This document shows positions 30,869-39,271 of a stretch of DNA of 40,357 nt, piece after piece (within the stretch, counting starts at the first letter, position 1; every line of letters begins with the position of its first letter). The notes under the pieces are model-generated. The model saw only the letters and a program-made list of their open reading frames with translations. It made no database searches and had not been told where the DNA came from. The stretch lies in NCBI RefSeq assembly GCF_014647315.1, contig NZ_BMOY01000023.1:1-40357 (forward strand), read 5' to 3'. Source of the stretch: Paenalicyclobacillus cellulosilyticus (lineage in GTDB: Bacteria > Bacillota > Bacilli > Alicyclobacillales > Alicyclobacillaceae). Both the position numbers and the translations under genes were made by a program.

Positions 30869-31867
30869 TCAGCGGTCCTCTTTGCGCCGCGGCAGCATGT
30901 ACCACAGCTGGTTGAGCCAAGCCAGTTCCTCGTCGGTGAGCGGCGGCAGCTCGGCGGCCCGCAGGCTCGCGTCCAGTTGCTCCGGCCGGCTGGCGCCGAT
31001 GATGGCCGAGGTGATGCCCGGCTGCTGGATGACCCAGCGCACCGCCGTCGTGGCCATATCGTAGCCGCGCTCGCGGCACCATCCTCGGTACAGCTCGATG
31101 ACTTTGAACGTCTCTTCCTGCCAATAGCGCTGGCGGTACAAATCACCGGCGCCGTGGCCCAAGGTGAAGCGCGTCCCCTCCGTCAGGTCGCCCGGAGATT
31201 GATACCGTCCCGTGAGCATGCCGCCCGCGAGCGGGTTGTAGCAGATGATGCCCACGCCCTCCGCCACACAGTACGGGACCAACTCATCCTCTATCATCCG
31301 GAACAACAAGTTGTAGCGCGGCTGCACGCTGTCGATGCGGACCAGGTTTTTCAACTCCGCGATGCCCTGCGCCTTCGCAATCTGCCACGCCCGCCAGTTG
31401 GACACACCGATGTAGCGTACCTTGCCTTGGCGGACGAGATCGTCAAACGCCCGCAGCGTCTCGTCGAGCGGCACCGTGGCGTCGAACTGGTGCGCCTGGT
31501 AAAGGTCGATGTAGTCGGTGCGCAACCGGCGCAGGCTGCCCTCCACCGCCTCCATGATGTGCTTGCGGCTTAGGCCGCGATCGTTGGGGCCCGGCCCCAT
31601 GGCGCCAAAGCACTTCGTGGCCAGAATCACTTGATGGCGCTTTCCCGCCAGCCACTCGCCGAGGATGGACTCCGTGGCCCCGGCGCGCTCGAGCCCGCCG
31701 CCGAGGGGATAGACGTCGGCGGTGTCGATGAAGTTCACGCCGGCGGCCAACGCCTTGTCGAGGATGGCGAACGCGGTCTGTTTGTCCGCCTGGTTGCCGA
31801 ACGTCATCGTGCCAAGGCACAGACTCGGCACCTTGAGGCCGGATTTGCCGAGCGATCTCGTCTCCAT
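30869..31867 (-). CDS. Aldo/keto reductase
   Basis: This 332-residue NADPH-dependent oxidoreductase has the barrel motifs METRSLGKSGLKVPSLCLGTMTFG, NFIDTADVYPLGGGLERAGATE with the catalytic Asp and Tyr, ATKCFG with the lysine, and DYIDLYQAHQFD with the histidine. The C-terminal AIIGASRPEQLD fits cofactor binding. Substrate unknown; the group resembles the YajO/Tas-like reductases. ATG 31867 has AAAGGAG at good spacing. It is followed immediately by the convergent XRE gene. Confidence 0.93.
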   Translation of the reverse strand: METRSLGKSGLKVPSLCLGTMTFGNQADKQTAFAILDKALAAGVNFIDTADVYPLGGGLERAGATESILGEWLAGKRHQVILATKCFGAMGPGPNDRGLSRKHIMEAVEGSLRRLRTDYIDLYQAHQFDATVPLDETLRAFDDLVRQGKVRYIGVSNWRAWQIAKAQGIAELKNLVRIDSVQPRYNLLFRMIEDELVPYCVAEGVGIICYNPLAGGMLTGRYQSPGDLTEGTRFTLGHGAGDLYRQRYWQEETFKVIELYRGWCRERGYDMATTAVRWVIQQPGITSAIIGASRPEQLDASLRAAELPPLTDEELAWLNQLWYMLPRRKEDR

Positions 31868-32025
31868 ACGCCCGCTCCTTTCCTTCCTGCTCGTGACCTT
31901 GTGCCTGCGCGGCGCGGGACGGACGGGCAGGTTCCGCACACACGGCCCCCCGCATCCGCCCGCTTCCGGCACACGCGCGGCCCTGTGTGCATCAGCCGGC
32001 CAAGCGTGTCCACCGGCCGGCCGAT

Positions 32026-32469
32026 TCAGCCGGCCAACAGCTTCTTCACCAGCGGAATCTGCCCGCGGTGGTGCGTGGTGTGTGCGATGGCGTACGCAAT
32101 CAACTGGCGCTTGTTGACCTCGCCCACGCCGAGCTTGGCGCCAAACTGGTCGAGATCGGCCTCGGTCAAGCCTTCCAGCACCGACCGGGCGTACTCCAGG
32201 CTCTCCGCCCACAGGGCTTTGATCTTCGGCACATCCCACGACGTCGCCTTGAACGGCGCCCCCGCGTCGATGTCCGGCGTCTCGCCTTTCACCTGTGCGA
32301 AGAAGCGGCGCTCCACCAACGCCGTGTGCTCGATGATGGAGGCGATGTTGTTGAAATCGGGTCGCGGCTTTTTCACCCAGTCCTCATCCGACAAGCCCTC
32401 CAGCATCTTGTCGACCGTCGCGTGCACGTTCTTGAGCAGTTGGAACAGGTCCGCCACTTCCTTGATCAC
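32026..32469 (-). CDS. DinB-family protein
   Basis: This roughly 147-residue four-helix protein has the three-histidine metal site typical of DinB/YfiT proteins: HTALVERRFFAQVKG in the second helix and IAHTTHHRGQIPLVKKLL in the last. Family members bind metal and often act as thiol-dependent transferases; the actual reaction is unknown. The start is uncertain: GTG 32469 or GTG 32481, with AAAGGAG nearby. It lies between two aldo/keto reductases. Confidence 0.85.
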   Translation of the reverse strand: MIKEVADLFQLLKNVHATVDKMLEGLSDEDWVKKPRPDFNNIASIIEHTALVERRFFAQVKGETPDIDAGAPFKATSWDVPKIKALWAESLEYARSVLEGLTEADLDQFGAKLGVGEVNKRQLIAYAIAHTTHHRGQIPLVKKLLAG

Positions 32470-32665
32470 GGCGCCATCCACTCCTTTCCGGTTCTCCCCG
32501 CCGCTCCACCGTGCCAGCCTTGCCCATCGCCCGGCCAAGCGACGCCGCGGCGGGTGTCCCCATCCATTATACGCCATCTGCAGGCAGCGGGCTGTCCACG
32601 CGAATCCTGCCCGCCAGCCCCCGGCACCAAGGCGCTTCCCGCCCGCGCGGCGGGATGGGCGCCGC

Positions 32666-33565
32666 TCATTCCTGCCCCACCCAGTCCGGCTCCGCAACCT
32701 CGCGCCAGCGCTGCCGGATGGCCTCATAGTCGTCCTTCGTCAGGAGCCCCGCCTCGACGATGGCCGCGTTCTGCAACCAGCGGTCCGGCTTGCTCGTTCC
32801 GACGATGGCCGTGTGCACGCCGGGCACGGACAGGGTGAAACGCAGCGCCGTGGCGACAATCTCCTCCGGATGATGCTGCAAAAACGGGTACGCCAGCTTC
32901 TGCAGCCGCACCCAGTACGTGTGGTGGTAGGCTTGTTTCGGCGGCTCCGCTTTGTCCCGCCATGCGATGTTCGCCACCGGCCGCTTGGCGATGACCCCCA
33001 TGCCGCGCGCCATGGCCTCGGGGATGGTCAGATCGATGGCCTCTTGGTCCGCGATGTTCACCGACGTCTGCAGCGTGTCGAAGCGGCCGGTCCGCACCGC
33101 GAACAGCGCGTCCTCCCGGTCGCCGCTGTATCCGATGAACCGCACCTTGCCGGACGCCTTCGCCTTCTCCAACACCTCAATCACGTCGCCCCGCTGCAAC
33201 ACCGAGAGCGAGCAACTGTGCAACTGGACGAGATCGAGATAGTCGGTGCGCAAGCGGCGCAGGCTGCGGTCGATGCTCTGTTCCAAGGTGCGCGGGTCCC
33301 AGTCGGGGCCATCGAGGCCGCTGGCGTGGCCGCACTTGGTGAACAGGTAGAACTCGTGCCGCCGGTGCCCGACCGCACGGCCGATGAGCTCCTCGCTTTC
33401 CCGGTAGCACTCCGCCGTGTCGATCACGTTCAATCCCGCATCGAGCGCGCTGCCCAAGAGCCGCTCCACCGTCGCCACGTCCGCGCCCTGAAACCCTATC
33501 TCCGCACCGCCGAAGCCGAGGATGCTGACTTCCATGCCGGTCTTGCCCATGACTCTGCGCTCCAT
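32666..33565 (-). CDS. Aldo/keto reductase
   Basis: This 299-residue protein has GFGGAEIGFQG, NVIDTAECYRESEELIGRA with Asp and Tyr, LFTKCGH with Lys, and DYLDLVQLHSCS with His, the full catalytic tetrad. The C-terminal VHTAIVGTSKPDRWLQNAA is the cofactor-binding loop. It is only distantly similar to the other reductase at 30869, so this is not a recent duplication. The ATG has GGGGAGGG upstream. It starts divergently from the cardiolipin-synthase-like gene. Confidence 0.93.
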   Translation of the reverse strand: MERRVMGKTGMEVSILGFGGAEIGFQGADVATVERLLGSALDAGLNVIDTAECYRESEELIGRAVGHRRHEFYLFTKCGHASGLDGPDWDPRTLEQSIDRSLRRLRTDYLDLVQLHSCSLSVLQRGDVIEVLEKAKASGKVRFIGYSGDREDALFAVRTGRFDTLQTSVNIADQEAIDLTIPEAMARGMGVIAKRPVANIAWRDKAEPPKQAYHHTYWVRLQKLAYPFLQHHPEEIVATALRFTLSVPGVHTAIVGTSKPDRWLQNAAIVEAGLLTKDDYEAIRQRWREVAEPDWVGQE

Positions 33566-33693
33566 CTCGTTCCCTCCCCAGCAACTTGTGCCATCCGAAC
33601 CCCATTCTACTCCTTTGCATCCACAAGCCCAACCAAAGGGGCATACGTGCCGCGCAGCCGAGCCAAGCTAGTAGGGTTCGGGAGGGATGAGAT

Positions 33694-35148
33694 GTGAAGG
33701 TCTGCCTGCTGCTGTACGCCGCCCACGCCACCCTCGTGGTCTGGGTCGCGTTGCGCGAGGCGCGCCACCCGGGCCGCGGTTTCACGTGGTGCGTCCTCGC
33801 CACGCTCTTGCCGTTTCTCGGGCCGGCCATCTACGCCGTCGCCGCCCGGCCCGTGCCACGCCGCCCCTTGGCCCGGACCGCCGCATCGGCGCCAATCGGC
33901 CACCAAAGCCACCTGGAACATCCGCTCTGCGCCACGATGGCGTCGGCCATCGCGCGGCTCACCGGCAACCCGGCCGTGCCCGGGCGCGTCTCGGTGCTGA
34001 CCAACGGGCCGGAGAAGTACGACCGCCTGCTCGAAGCCCTGCAGCGCGCGCGCCGCAGCATCGACATCGAGTACTACATCTTCCGGGACGATCACGTCGG
34101 CCGCTCGGTCATGCGCGCCCTCATCGCGCGCGCGGAGGCGGGCGTGACCGTGCGCTTTCTGCGCGACGGGCTCGGCAGCCGGTCGCTTCCGCACACCGCC
34201 ATCGCCCAAATGGCGGCCGCCGGCATCCAGTGCCGGACCTTCTTCCCGCTGCGGTTCCCGTGGCTGACCCGCCGCCTCAATCACCGGGACCACTGCAAGA
34301 TTGTCGTGATCGACGGCGAGGAGGCGTTTGTCGGCGGCATCAACGTCGGCGACGAGTACACGGGGCGCTGCCCACGCACCGGGTTCTGGCGCGACACCCA
34401 TCTGCACCTCACCGGACCCGTCGTGGCGCAGCTCGCCAAGGTGTTTCAGGTCAACTGGGCGGCGGCGACGCCGGATGGGCACGGACAGCGCAAACCACGC
34501 GCAGCGCGGCTGGCCATGCTCCACGCCTTCCGGGCGCAGTGGATGGCCGAGTGGGGGGCGGACCTGATCCAACTGCACAGCGAACCGGAGACGTGGTTTG
34601 AGGCCTACGTGCAGACCGTCGAGAGCGGCCCCGACACCCCGGCGGAAAACGTGCACCATCTGTTCTTCCTGTGCCTCACCGGAGCACACCGGACGGTCGA
34701 CATCACCACCCCGTACTTCGTGCCGGACCGGGATCTCGTCATGGCGCTGCAGTCGGCCGCCTTGCGCGGCGTCCGGGTGCGGCTCCTGGTCCCGGCCCGG
34801 GTCGATCACCCCATCGTCGGCTGGGCGAGCTGGACGTATTATGAGGAACTGTGCAACGCGGGAGTGGAGGTCTATCTGTACGAGCGCGGCGTGCTCCACG
34901 CCAAGGTGATGACGGCGGACGACCGCGTCGCCGTGGTCGGGGCCGCCAACTACGACATGCGCAGCTTTCGGCTGAGTTACGAGATCGCGACCGTGGTCTA
35001 CAGCCAGGAGGCGGTGCGGTCGCTCACCGACCAGTTCGAGCGCGATCTCGCCGACAGCACGCGCCTGACCGCGGCAGGCCTGCGCCAACGCGCACCGGTT
35101 CCGGCGTGGTTGCAGCAGGCAGCGCGCGTGTTGGCCCCGCTGCTTTGA
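33694..35148 (+). CDS. Cardiolipin synthase-like phospholipase D protein
   Basis: This 484-residue protein begins with two short membrane segments (MKVCLLLYAAHATLVVWVAL and FTWCVLATLLPFLGPAIYAVAA), then two phospholipase D domains. Their HxK motifs are NHRDHCKIVVIDGEEAFVGGINVGDEY and LHAKVMTADDRVAVVGAANYDMRSF. Cardiolipin synthases of this kind join two phosphatidylglycerols. Length and order match bacterial Cls. The GTG start has GGGAGGGATGAG upstream. No other lipid gene is adjacent. Confidence 0.9.
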   Translation: MKVCLLLYAAHATLVVWVALREARHPGRGFTWCVLATLLPFLGPAIYAVAARPVPRRPLARTAASAPIGHQSHLEHPLCATMASAIARLTGNPAVPGRVSVLTNGPEKYDRLLEALQRARRSIDIEYYIFRDDHVGRSVMRALIARAEAGVTVRFLRDGLGSRSLPHTAIAQMAAAGIQCRTFFPLRFPWLTRRLNHRDHCKIVVIDGEEAFVGGINVGDEYTGRCPRTGFWRDTHLHLTGPVVAQLAKVFQVNWAAATPDGHGQRKPRAARLAMLHAFRAQWMAEWGADLIQLHSEPETWFEAYVQTVESGPDTPAENVHHLFFLCLTGAHRTVDITTPYFVPDRDLVMALQSAALRGVRVRLLVPARVDHPIVGWASWTYYEELCNAGVEVYLYERGVLHAKVMTADDRVAVVGAANYDMRSFRLSYEIATVVYSQEAVRSLTDQFERDLADSTRLTAAGLRQRAPVPAWLQQAARVLAPLL

Positions 35149-35248
35149 AACGCTGCGCCGACCGGACCCCTCCCGCCGCAGCCACCGCCGCGGTATAATC
35201 GAAGAAAATTCGCACAGGGCTTCGAACAGGTCATGGAGGCGATCCGGC

Positions 35249-36175
35249 GTGCGCGTGGTGGTGTTGGGCGCGAGCGGCTTCATCGGCCGCCACTTGACCC
35301 GACAATTGGAAGAGGATGGGCATCGCGTCGTGATCGTCCGCCGCCCGTACACGGCGGAGCGGCTGCTCATGGTGTTGGAAGGCGAACCGCCCGCCGCCAC
35401 GGCGCCCATCGGCGCCGATACAGCCGGCCCGGCGCCCGGCGAGGCTGAGCCGTACGCGGTGGTCAATCTGGCGGGGGAATCCATCGATCGCGGCCGTTGG
35501 ACCAGGCGCCACAAGGCACGCATCCTCTCATCGCGCCTTACCGTCACGCAAGCCGCCGTCACGGCGATCCGGGCGGCGCGCCGCAAGCCCGCGGTGCTCG
35601 TCAACGCCTCGGCCGTCGGGTACTACGGGACGTCCGGCGTCCTCACCTTCGATGAGCAGAGTGGCCCGGGAACCGGTTTTTTGGCGGACGTGTGCAAGGC
35701 GTGGGAGGAAGCCGCCCGCGCGGCCGCCGCCGAGACGCGGGTCGTGTTGGCGCGCTTTGGCATGGTGCTCGGCCCGGACGGCGGCGCCCTGCCGCGCATC
35801 GCCACACTCTTCCGGCTTGGACTGGGCGGCCGCGTGGGCAGCGGCGAACAGTGGGTGTCCTGGGTGCACGTGGCGGACGCCGCCGGACTTGTCGCCCACT
35901 GCCTGACCAACGCGAAGCTCGCCGGACCGGTGAACGTCGTCGCGCCGCATCCGGTGCGGATGGACACCTTCACCCGCGCCCTGGCCCACACCCTCCACCG
36001 CCCGCACGGGCTGTCCGCACCCGCCCCCTTGCTGCGTTTCATGCTCGGCGAAAAGGCGGACCTCTTGCTCACCGGCCAGTGCGTCCTCCCGCGGCGCGCC
36101 TTGGCCGCGGGCTATACGTTTCGCTTCGCGAACCTGGAGTCTGCGCTGGCGGACCTTCTCGGCCGCATGGAGTGA
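35249..36175 (+). CDS. NAD-dependent epimerase, TIGR01777-type
   Basis: This 308-residue protein starts MRVVVLGASGFIGRHLTRQL, a Rossmann NAD site. It continues with the family's AVVNLAGESIDRGRWTRRHKARILSSRL and VNASAVGYYGTSG, EQWVSWVHVADAAGLVAHCL, and GPVNVVAPHPVRMDTFTRALAHTL. These are features of the YfcH/TIGR01777 group of unknown substrate. The C-terminal FMLGEKADLLLTGQCVLPRRALAAGYTFRFANLESAL is typical of the group. GTG start with GGAGG at proper distance. It lies 100 bp after the Cls gene and may be co-transcribed. Confidence 0.9.
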   Translation: MRVVVLGASGFIGRHLTRQLEEDGHRVVIVRRPYTAERLLMVLEGEPPAATAPIGADTAGPAPGEAEPYAVVNLAGESIDRGRWTRRHKARILSSRLTVTQAAVTAIRAARRKPAVLVNASAVGYYGTSGVLTFDEQSGPGTGFLADVCKAWEEAARAAAAETRVVLARFGMVLGPDGGALPRIATLFRLGLGGRVGSGEQWVSWVHVADAAGLVAHCLTNAKLAGPVNVVAPHPVRMDTFTRALAHTLHRPHGLSAPAPLLRFMLGEKADLLLTGQCVLPRRALAAGYTFRFANLESALADLLGRME

Positions 36176-36331
36176 ACTCGAACGATAGATGAGCATGAAG
36201 GTGATCCACCCACGACGGCGTCAGGCTGGTGAAACGCATGCTTTTGGCTGCTGTTCGACCCAGATGATGTCGCGAATGACATTTTGGATGCTGCCCGCTA
36301 TCTTGTGCGAGCGTGAGCTGGAGGTATTGCG

Positions 36332-36832
36332 ATGCCTCTTCAAAATGGGAATGTGCGGATACGTCCTGTAGTTTTGCCGGATGACGTCGAGTTGGCGCTC
36401 CCATGGTATCAAGACCCTGAAGTCCTGTACTACTCGGAGGGCGGACCCTCTGCCTTGCCCTACGATCGCGATCGAGTCGAACGAATGTACAGGTATCTCT
36501 TACAAAAAGGGGAAGTGTTCATTATCGAGGTGGCGATAGCAGATCAATGGACAGCGATCGGCGACGTTGCGCTGTGCCCCGATTGCCTGCCCATAGTCAT
36601 TGGCGACGGGCGTTACCGTTCCATCGGCATCGGCGGAAAGGTATTGGACCTCATCATCGCGCTCGCCAAGTCACGGGGATGGGACAAACTGCGAGTCAAC
36701 GCCGTGTATTCGTTCAACGAGCGATCGCGGCACTTGTACACATCTCGGGGCTTTGCAGAGGTGAAACGCTACGTCGACAGCGAAGGGAACGAGTGCATAG
36801 CCATGGAATTGAATTTTCACAACACATCCTAA
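36332..36832 (+). CDS. GNAT-family N-acetyltransferase
   Basis: This 166-residue protein has the GNAT order: VRIRPVVLPDDVELALPWYQDPEVL, EVAIADQWTAIGDVALC, the acetyl-CoA loop GRYRSIGIGGKVLDLIIALAKSRGWDKLRVNAVYSFNERSRHLYTSRGF. It ends with a C-terminal strand ECIAMELNF. It resembles the RimJ/RimL subgroup. The ATG has GGAGGTATTGCG ahead. Codon use is less GC-biased than in the epimerase before it, suggesting separate acquisition; that is an impression only. Confidence 0.88.
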   Translation: MPLQNGNVRIRPVVLPDDVELALPWYQDPEVLYYSEGGPSALPYDRDRVERMYRYLLQKGEVFIIEVAIADQWTAIGDVALCPDCLPIVIGDGRYRSIGIGGKVLDLIIALAKSRGWDKLRVNAVYSFNERSRHLYTSRGFAEVKRYVDSEGNECIAMELNFHNTS

Positions 36833-37086
36833 ACTGCTTTCCACGGAACGCGGCACTCGTGGCCGGCAGTCTGAAGCTCATGAGCAACCGGTCGACTAGG
36901 CACACCAACTCCTGCTCAACCGACTCTGCGCATTGTTGCAACTAACGATTTCGCCATCAATTTGTGCTCAGTGTGGGAATACATGGCGGGCCCTTATGAC
37001 GTAAAGCGCAGCCCGTTTCAATCATTTTTCAATCCTCATCGGTTACCTTATAGCCATCCACCGAAATCCCCTGCATTCCCCTGTGT

Positions 37087-37114
37087 GCAGCGCGGCGAGC
37101 CGCGCTGCTTTTTT
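37087..37114 (+). terminator. Intrinsic terminator
   Basis: GCAGCGCGGC pairs perfectly with GCCGCGCTGC around GA and is followed by TTTTTT. It has the ideal form of an intrinsic terminator for plus-strand transcription from the GNAT gene about 255 bp upstream, or of a lost gene. It runs directly into the DsrE remnant. Confidence 0.9.
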
Positions 37115-37294
37115 GCGTCGAAGGTTTTGGAACAGGCAAAAAGCCTTGGGAACGTACGCATTCACGCCTGTGCCATGACCGCCGATCTGATGGGCTTGAC
37201 CGTGGACGACTTCGAACTGGTGGATGACATCGTCGGCGTCGGCGAATTCGTTCAGATGGCGTCGGAAGCGGCGACGACCATGTACATTAGTTGA
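37115..37294 (+). pseudogene. DsrE-family remnant (C-terminal third)
   Basis: The frame reads ASKVLEQAKSLG, VRIHACAMTADLMGLTVDDF, DDIVGVGEFVQMASEAATTMYIS. This resembles the end of DsrE/DsrE2-like sulfur-relay proteins (…ACxMxxDxMG…, then a VGGVATFL-like stretch), including the active-site-region cysteine. The N-terminal two thirds are missing, and the frame is joined upstream to a terminator with no ribosome site. I read it as a deletion remnant. A TusA gene follows after 17 bp, the usual partner. An unrecognised short start cannot be excluded. Confidence 0.7.
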
Positions 37295-37311
37295 AGGGAG
37301 GCTGTGCGGCG

Positions 37312-37548
37312 ATGGCATATCAGATTACACAAGAGATTAACGCGCGTGGCAGCTTTTGCCCAGGCCCGATGATGGAACTGATTCGGGCCATCAAGTCGGG
37401 CGCGGTCGGAGACGTGATTGCGGTACTGTCTTCAGACCAAGGTTCGCGCCGCGACATCCCGAAATGGGTGGAAAAGGCAGGCCATGAACTGGTAGCGATA
37501 GAAGCTTGCTACGGTTACGATCGCATCATCGTCCGCAAGCGGAAATGA
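37312..37548 (+). CDS. TusA-family sulfur carrier protein
   Basis: This 78-residue protein is the length of TusA-like carriers and holds the key cysteine C16 in GSFCPGPMMELIRAIKSG (family pattern G-x-x-CP-x-P). It carries sulfur as a persulfide between enzymes. The C-terminal half (VLSSDQGSRRDIPKWVEKAGHELVAIE) is typical. The ATG has GGGAGG at normal spacing. It follows the broken DsrE gene, its usual donor or acceptor, so its partner may now be encoded elsewhere. Confidence 0.92.
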   Translation: MAYQITQEINARGSFCPGPMMELIRAIKSGAVGDVIAVLSSDQGSRRDIPKWVEKAGHELVAIEACYGYDRIIVRKRK

Positions 37549-37632
37549 GCATACGTTCGCGATGACAGGACACGGACAATGGTACACCCGTCCGGCAAAC
37601 CCGTAGCCGATGCGATCCATGCGGATGACCTC

Positions 37633-37683
37633 ATGATGGGTCCATCGCAATGATTGGTCCATCGTCATGATTGGTCCATCGCA
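37633..37683. repeat. 17-bp tandem repeat, three copies
   Basis: Three head-to-tail units of ATGATTGGTCCATCGCA (one or two differences) span 37633-37683. They lie between the TusA gene and the minus-strand terminator. No function is evident; the copy number may vary between strains. Confidence 0.85.
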
Positions 37684-37700
37684 TTCCTTTTCGCGCGCGA

Positions 37701-37744
37701 TAAAACAGGCGCGGCCGAAGCCTCACGGCTTCGCACCGCGCCTG
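37701..37744 (-). terminator. Intrinsic terminator of the 56-residue gene
   Basis: On the minus strand CAGGCGCGG pairs with CCGCGCCTG, and inside it CGAAGCC pairs with GGCTTCG. TTTTA follows. It lies 45 bp past the stop of the small minus-strand gene. Confidence 0.85.
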
Positions 37745-37788
37745 CCCTCTATCCTCTCACGGAAGTTTTCAGTCCATTCCCCTCTCTG

Positions 37789-37959
37789 TCAGCGCTGATT
37801 CGCCGGGACCCGCACCTGGTCACGGCGGAGCACCTCGACCTCGAACCCATTGAGCTCGAGGAGCTTCGCCTGCTTGTCCGCCACCTTGCGGGTCATCGGA
37901 GCACTCAGGTGCCAGGTCCCATGCTTGCCGTAACGGATGACGTACGCCTTGTCGTCCAT
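37789..37959 (-). CDS. Small basic protein of unknown function
   Basis: This 56-residue protein reads MDDKAYVIRYGKHGTWHLSA, then PMTRKVADKQAKLLELNG, then FEVEVLRRDQVRVPANQR. The ATG has GAGGTGA at good spacing, a promoter lies about 35 bp upstream and an intrinsic terminator follows, so it is a complete unit. The predicted fold is strand-helix-strand. The family is unknown to me; it resembles short conserved hypothetical proteins of Bacilli, but I cannot assign one. Confidence 0.75.
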   Translation of the reverse strand: MDDKAYVIRYGKHGTWHLSAPMTRKVADKQAKLLELNGFEVEVLRRDQVRVPANQR

Positions 37960-37991
37960 GTGTGTCACCTCACCTTGACGGACTTACCTTG

Positions 37992-38020
37992 AGTATAGCG
38001 CACCGTGTCGAAACAGTCAG
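37992..38020 (-). promoter_or_regulatory. Promoter of the 56-residue gene
   Basis: On the minus strand CTGACT (38020-38015) and TATACT (37997-37992) are 17 bases apart, with transcription starting about 25 bp before the gene's ATG. The -10 is strong and the -35 moderate. Confidence 0.6.
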
Positions 38021-38158
38021 GTTTTTGTCGAAGGCAAATGTGTCTGTTTTTTGACATTTTTCCAACATCACGTACAGGCGTACCGACAAACGCGCGGGCG
38101 GCTCACCGCCGCCCGACACCACGCATTTCTTGATTCCCGTCACGCCTGTTTCTAGCCG

Positions 38159-39109
38159 TCACTCCTGCTCATACTCATCGAACGGATCCGGGATCACAAT
38201 CCGGTGTGCCTCCGCATCGTTGACACCGGTGTACAGCACCGCCCGGCCGTCCCCGAGCCGCACCAAACCCCCGCTGAACAGGACGTCCTGCAGCTGCGGG
38301 TTTTTCGCCGCGCGCACCTGCTGGAAGTTGTCGCGCGTCGCGATGATTTTGATGGGCGAGGTTTCGAACGTCTTCGGATCGAACACGAACACCATCGCCC
38401 GGTAGTGCTTGTTCATCTCCTCGCTGTAGCAGGCGATGTGCCCGAGCACCCCGATGAGGCCGTTTTTCAAGATGTGGAGTTCATTCGCGCCGCCCCACTC
38501 GTCCGGGGTGAACAAGCCGTGCAAAATCCTCGCCTGCGTGATGACCCGCGGCGTCAGGTCGTCCAAGTGGTCGATGGTCGTGTACCCAATCTGACCGCGG
38601 CCCCAGATGTCCCCGTGCGGACGCGTGAACACCCCAATCCGCCCGTCCGGCAACTCGACCAGGCGGATGTCTTTCATGAACTGCGGACCCACCGCAAACA
38701 GACGCAGATCATTGATGTTCTTCCCGCGGTAGAAGACGGTGCGAAAATCAATCTTGTCCGGATGCACCGGATTCGGCCAGACTTCCACGCCGCCAAAGAC
38801 CAGTTCCCCGTGGATACGGGTACGGAACGGGTCCTGCATGTTATGGAAACAACGCGTATTCGGGCGCGGCACCCACACATCGCCCTTTTGCGTGAAGAAC
38901 ATCACGTCCGAGTATTCGGTGTCGCGCGCCTCCACGCGACCGGCGATGACCCATTCGCCCTCGTCCTCAAACGGCGCGGTGATGTTGTACACGTCACGTC
39001 CGTCGACACCTTCGAAGTTCAGCTTTTCCCCGCGCAGATCGAGGTGTTTGCTTGTGAACTCCTGCATCAGTTCGGCAGAACTGCGCGCACCAACCGCGGT
39101 CCTCAACAC
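38159..39109 (-). CDS. DUF1861-family protein
   Basis: This 316-residue protein has GRDVYNITAPF near the N-terminus, then repeated beta-propeller-like strands (VIAGRVEARDTEYSDVMFF, FGGVEVWPNPV, GQIGYTTIDHLDDL, GLFTPDEWGGANELHIL, GLIGVLGHIACYS). This fits DUF1861, a five-bladed fold related to GH130/GH43 sugar enzymes. Its activity is not established to my knowledge. The GTG start has GAGAGG upstream. It follows the GH130 gene by 162 bp in the same direction, a pairing that suggests manno-oligosaccharide metabolism. Confidence 0.8.
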   Translation of the reverse strand: MLRTAVGARSSAELMQEFTSKHLDLRGEKLNFEGVDGRDVYNITAPFEDEGEWVIAGRVEARDTEYSDVMFFTQKGDVWVPRPNTRCFHNMQDPFRTRIHGELVFGGVEVWPNPVHPDKIDFRTVFYRGKNINDLRLFAVGPQFMKDIRLVELPDGRIGVFTRPHGDIWGRGQIGYTTIDHLDDLTPRVITQARILHGLFTPDEWGGANELHILKNGLIGVLGHIACYSEEMNKHYRAMVFVFDPKTFETSPIKIIATRDNFQQVRAAKNPQLQDVLFSGGLVRLGDGRAVLYTGVNDAEAHRIVIPDPFDEYEQE

Positions 39110-39271
39110 GGCGAATCCTCTCCCTGCTGCGATGCCATCCGCAATCTACATTCTACTTCTCTATCGTCGCATCCTGTCAGGAAAGCGCGGGGCTGGCAGC
39201 GCTCCCACTTCCATCGACAAGGGATGCGAACACGCCGGCCGCACGGGGATGACCCGCCGCGCGGTCCGTGT

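Noticed and set aside
33607-35604. 665-codon minus-strand frame opposite the Cls and epimerase genes
   Set aside because: Antisense to two clear genes, with no ribosome site or recognisable motifs.
38057-38062. TTGACA on the plus strand near 38060 as a promoter
   Set aside because: No -10 at proper spacing, and no plus-strand gene follows.
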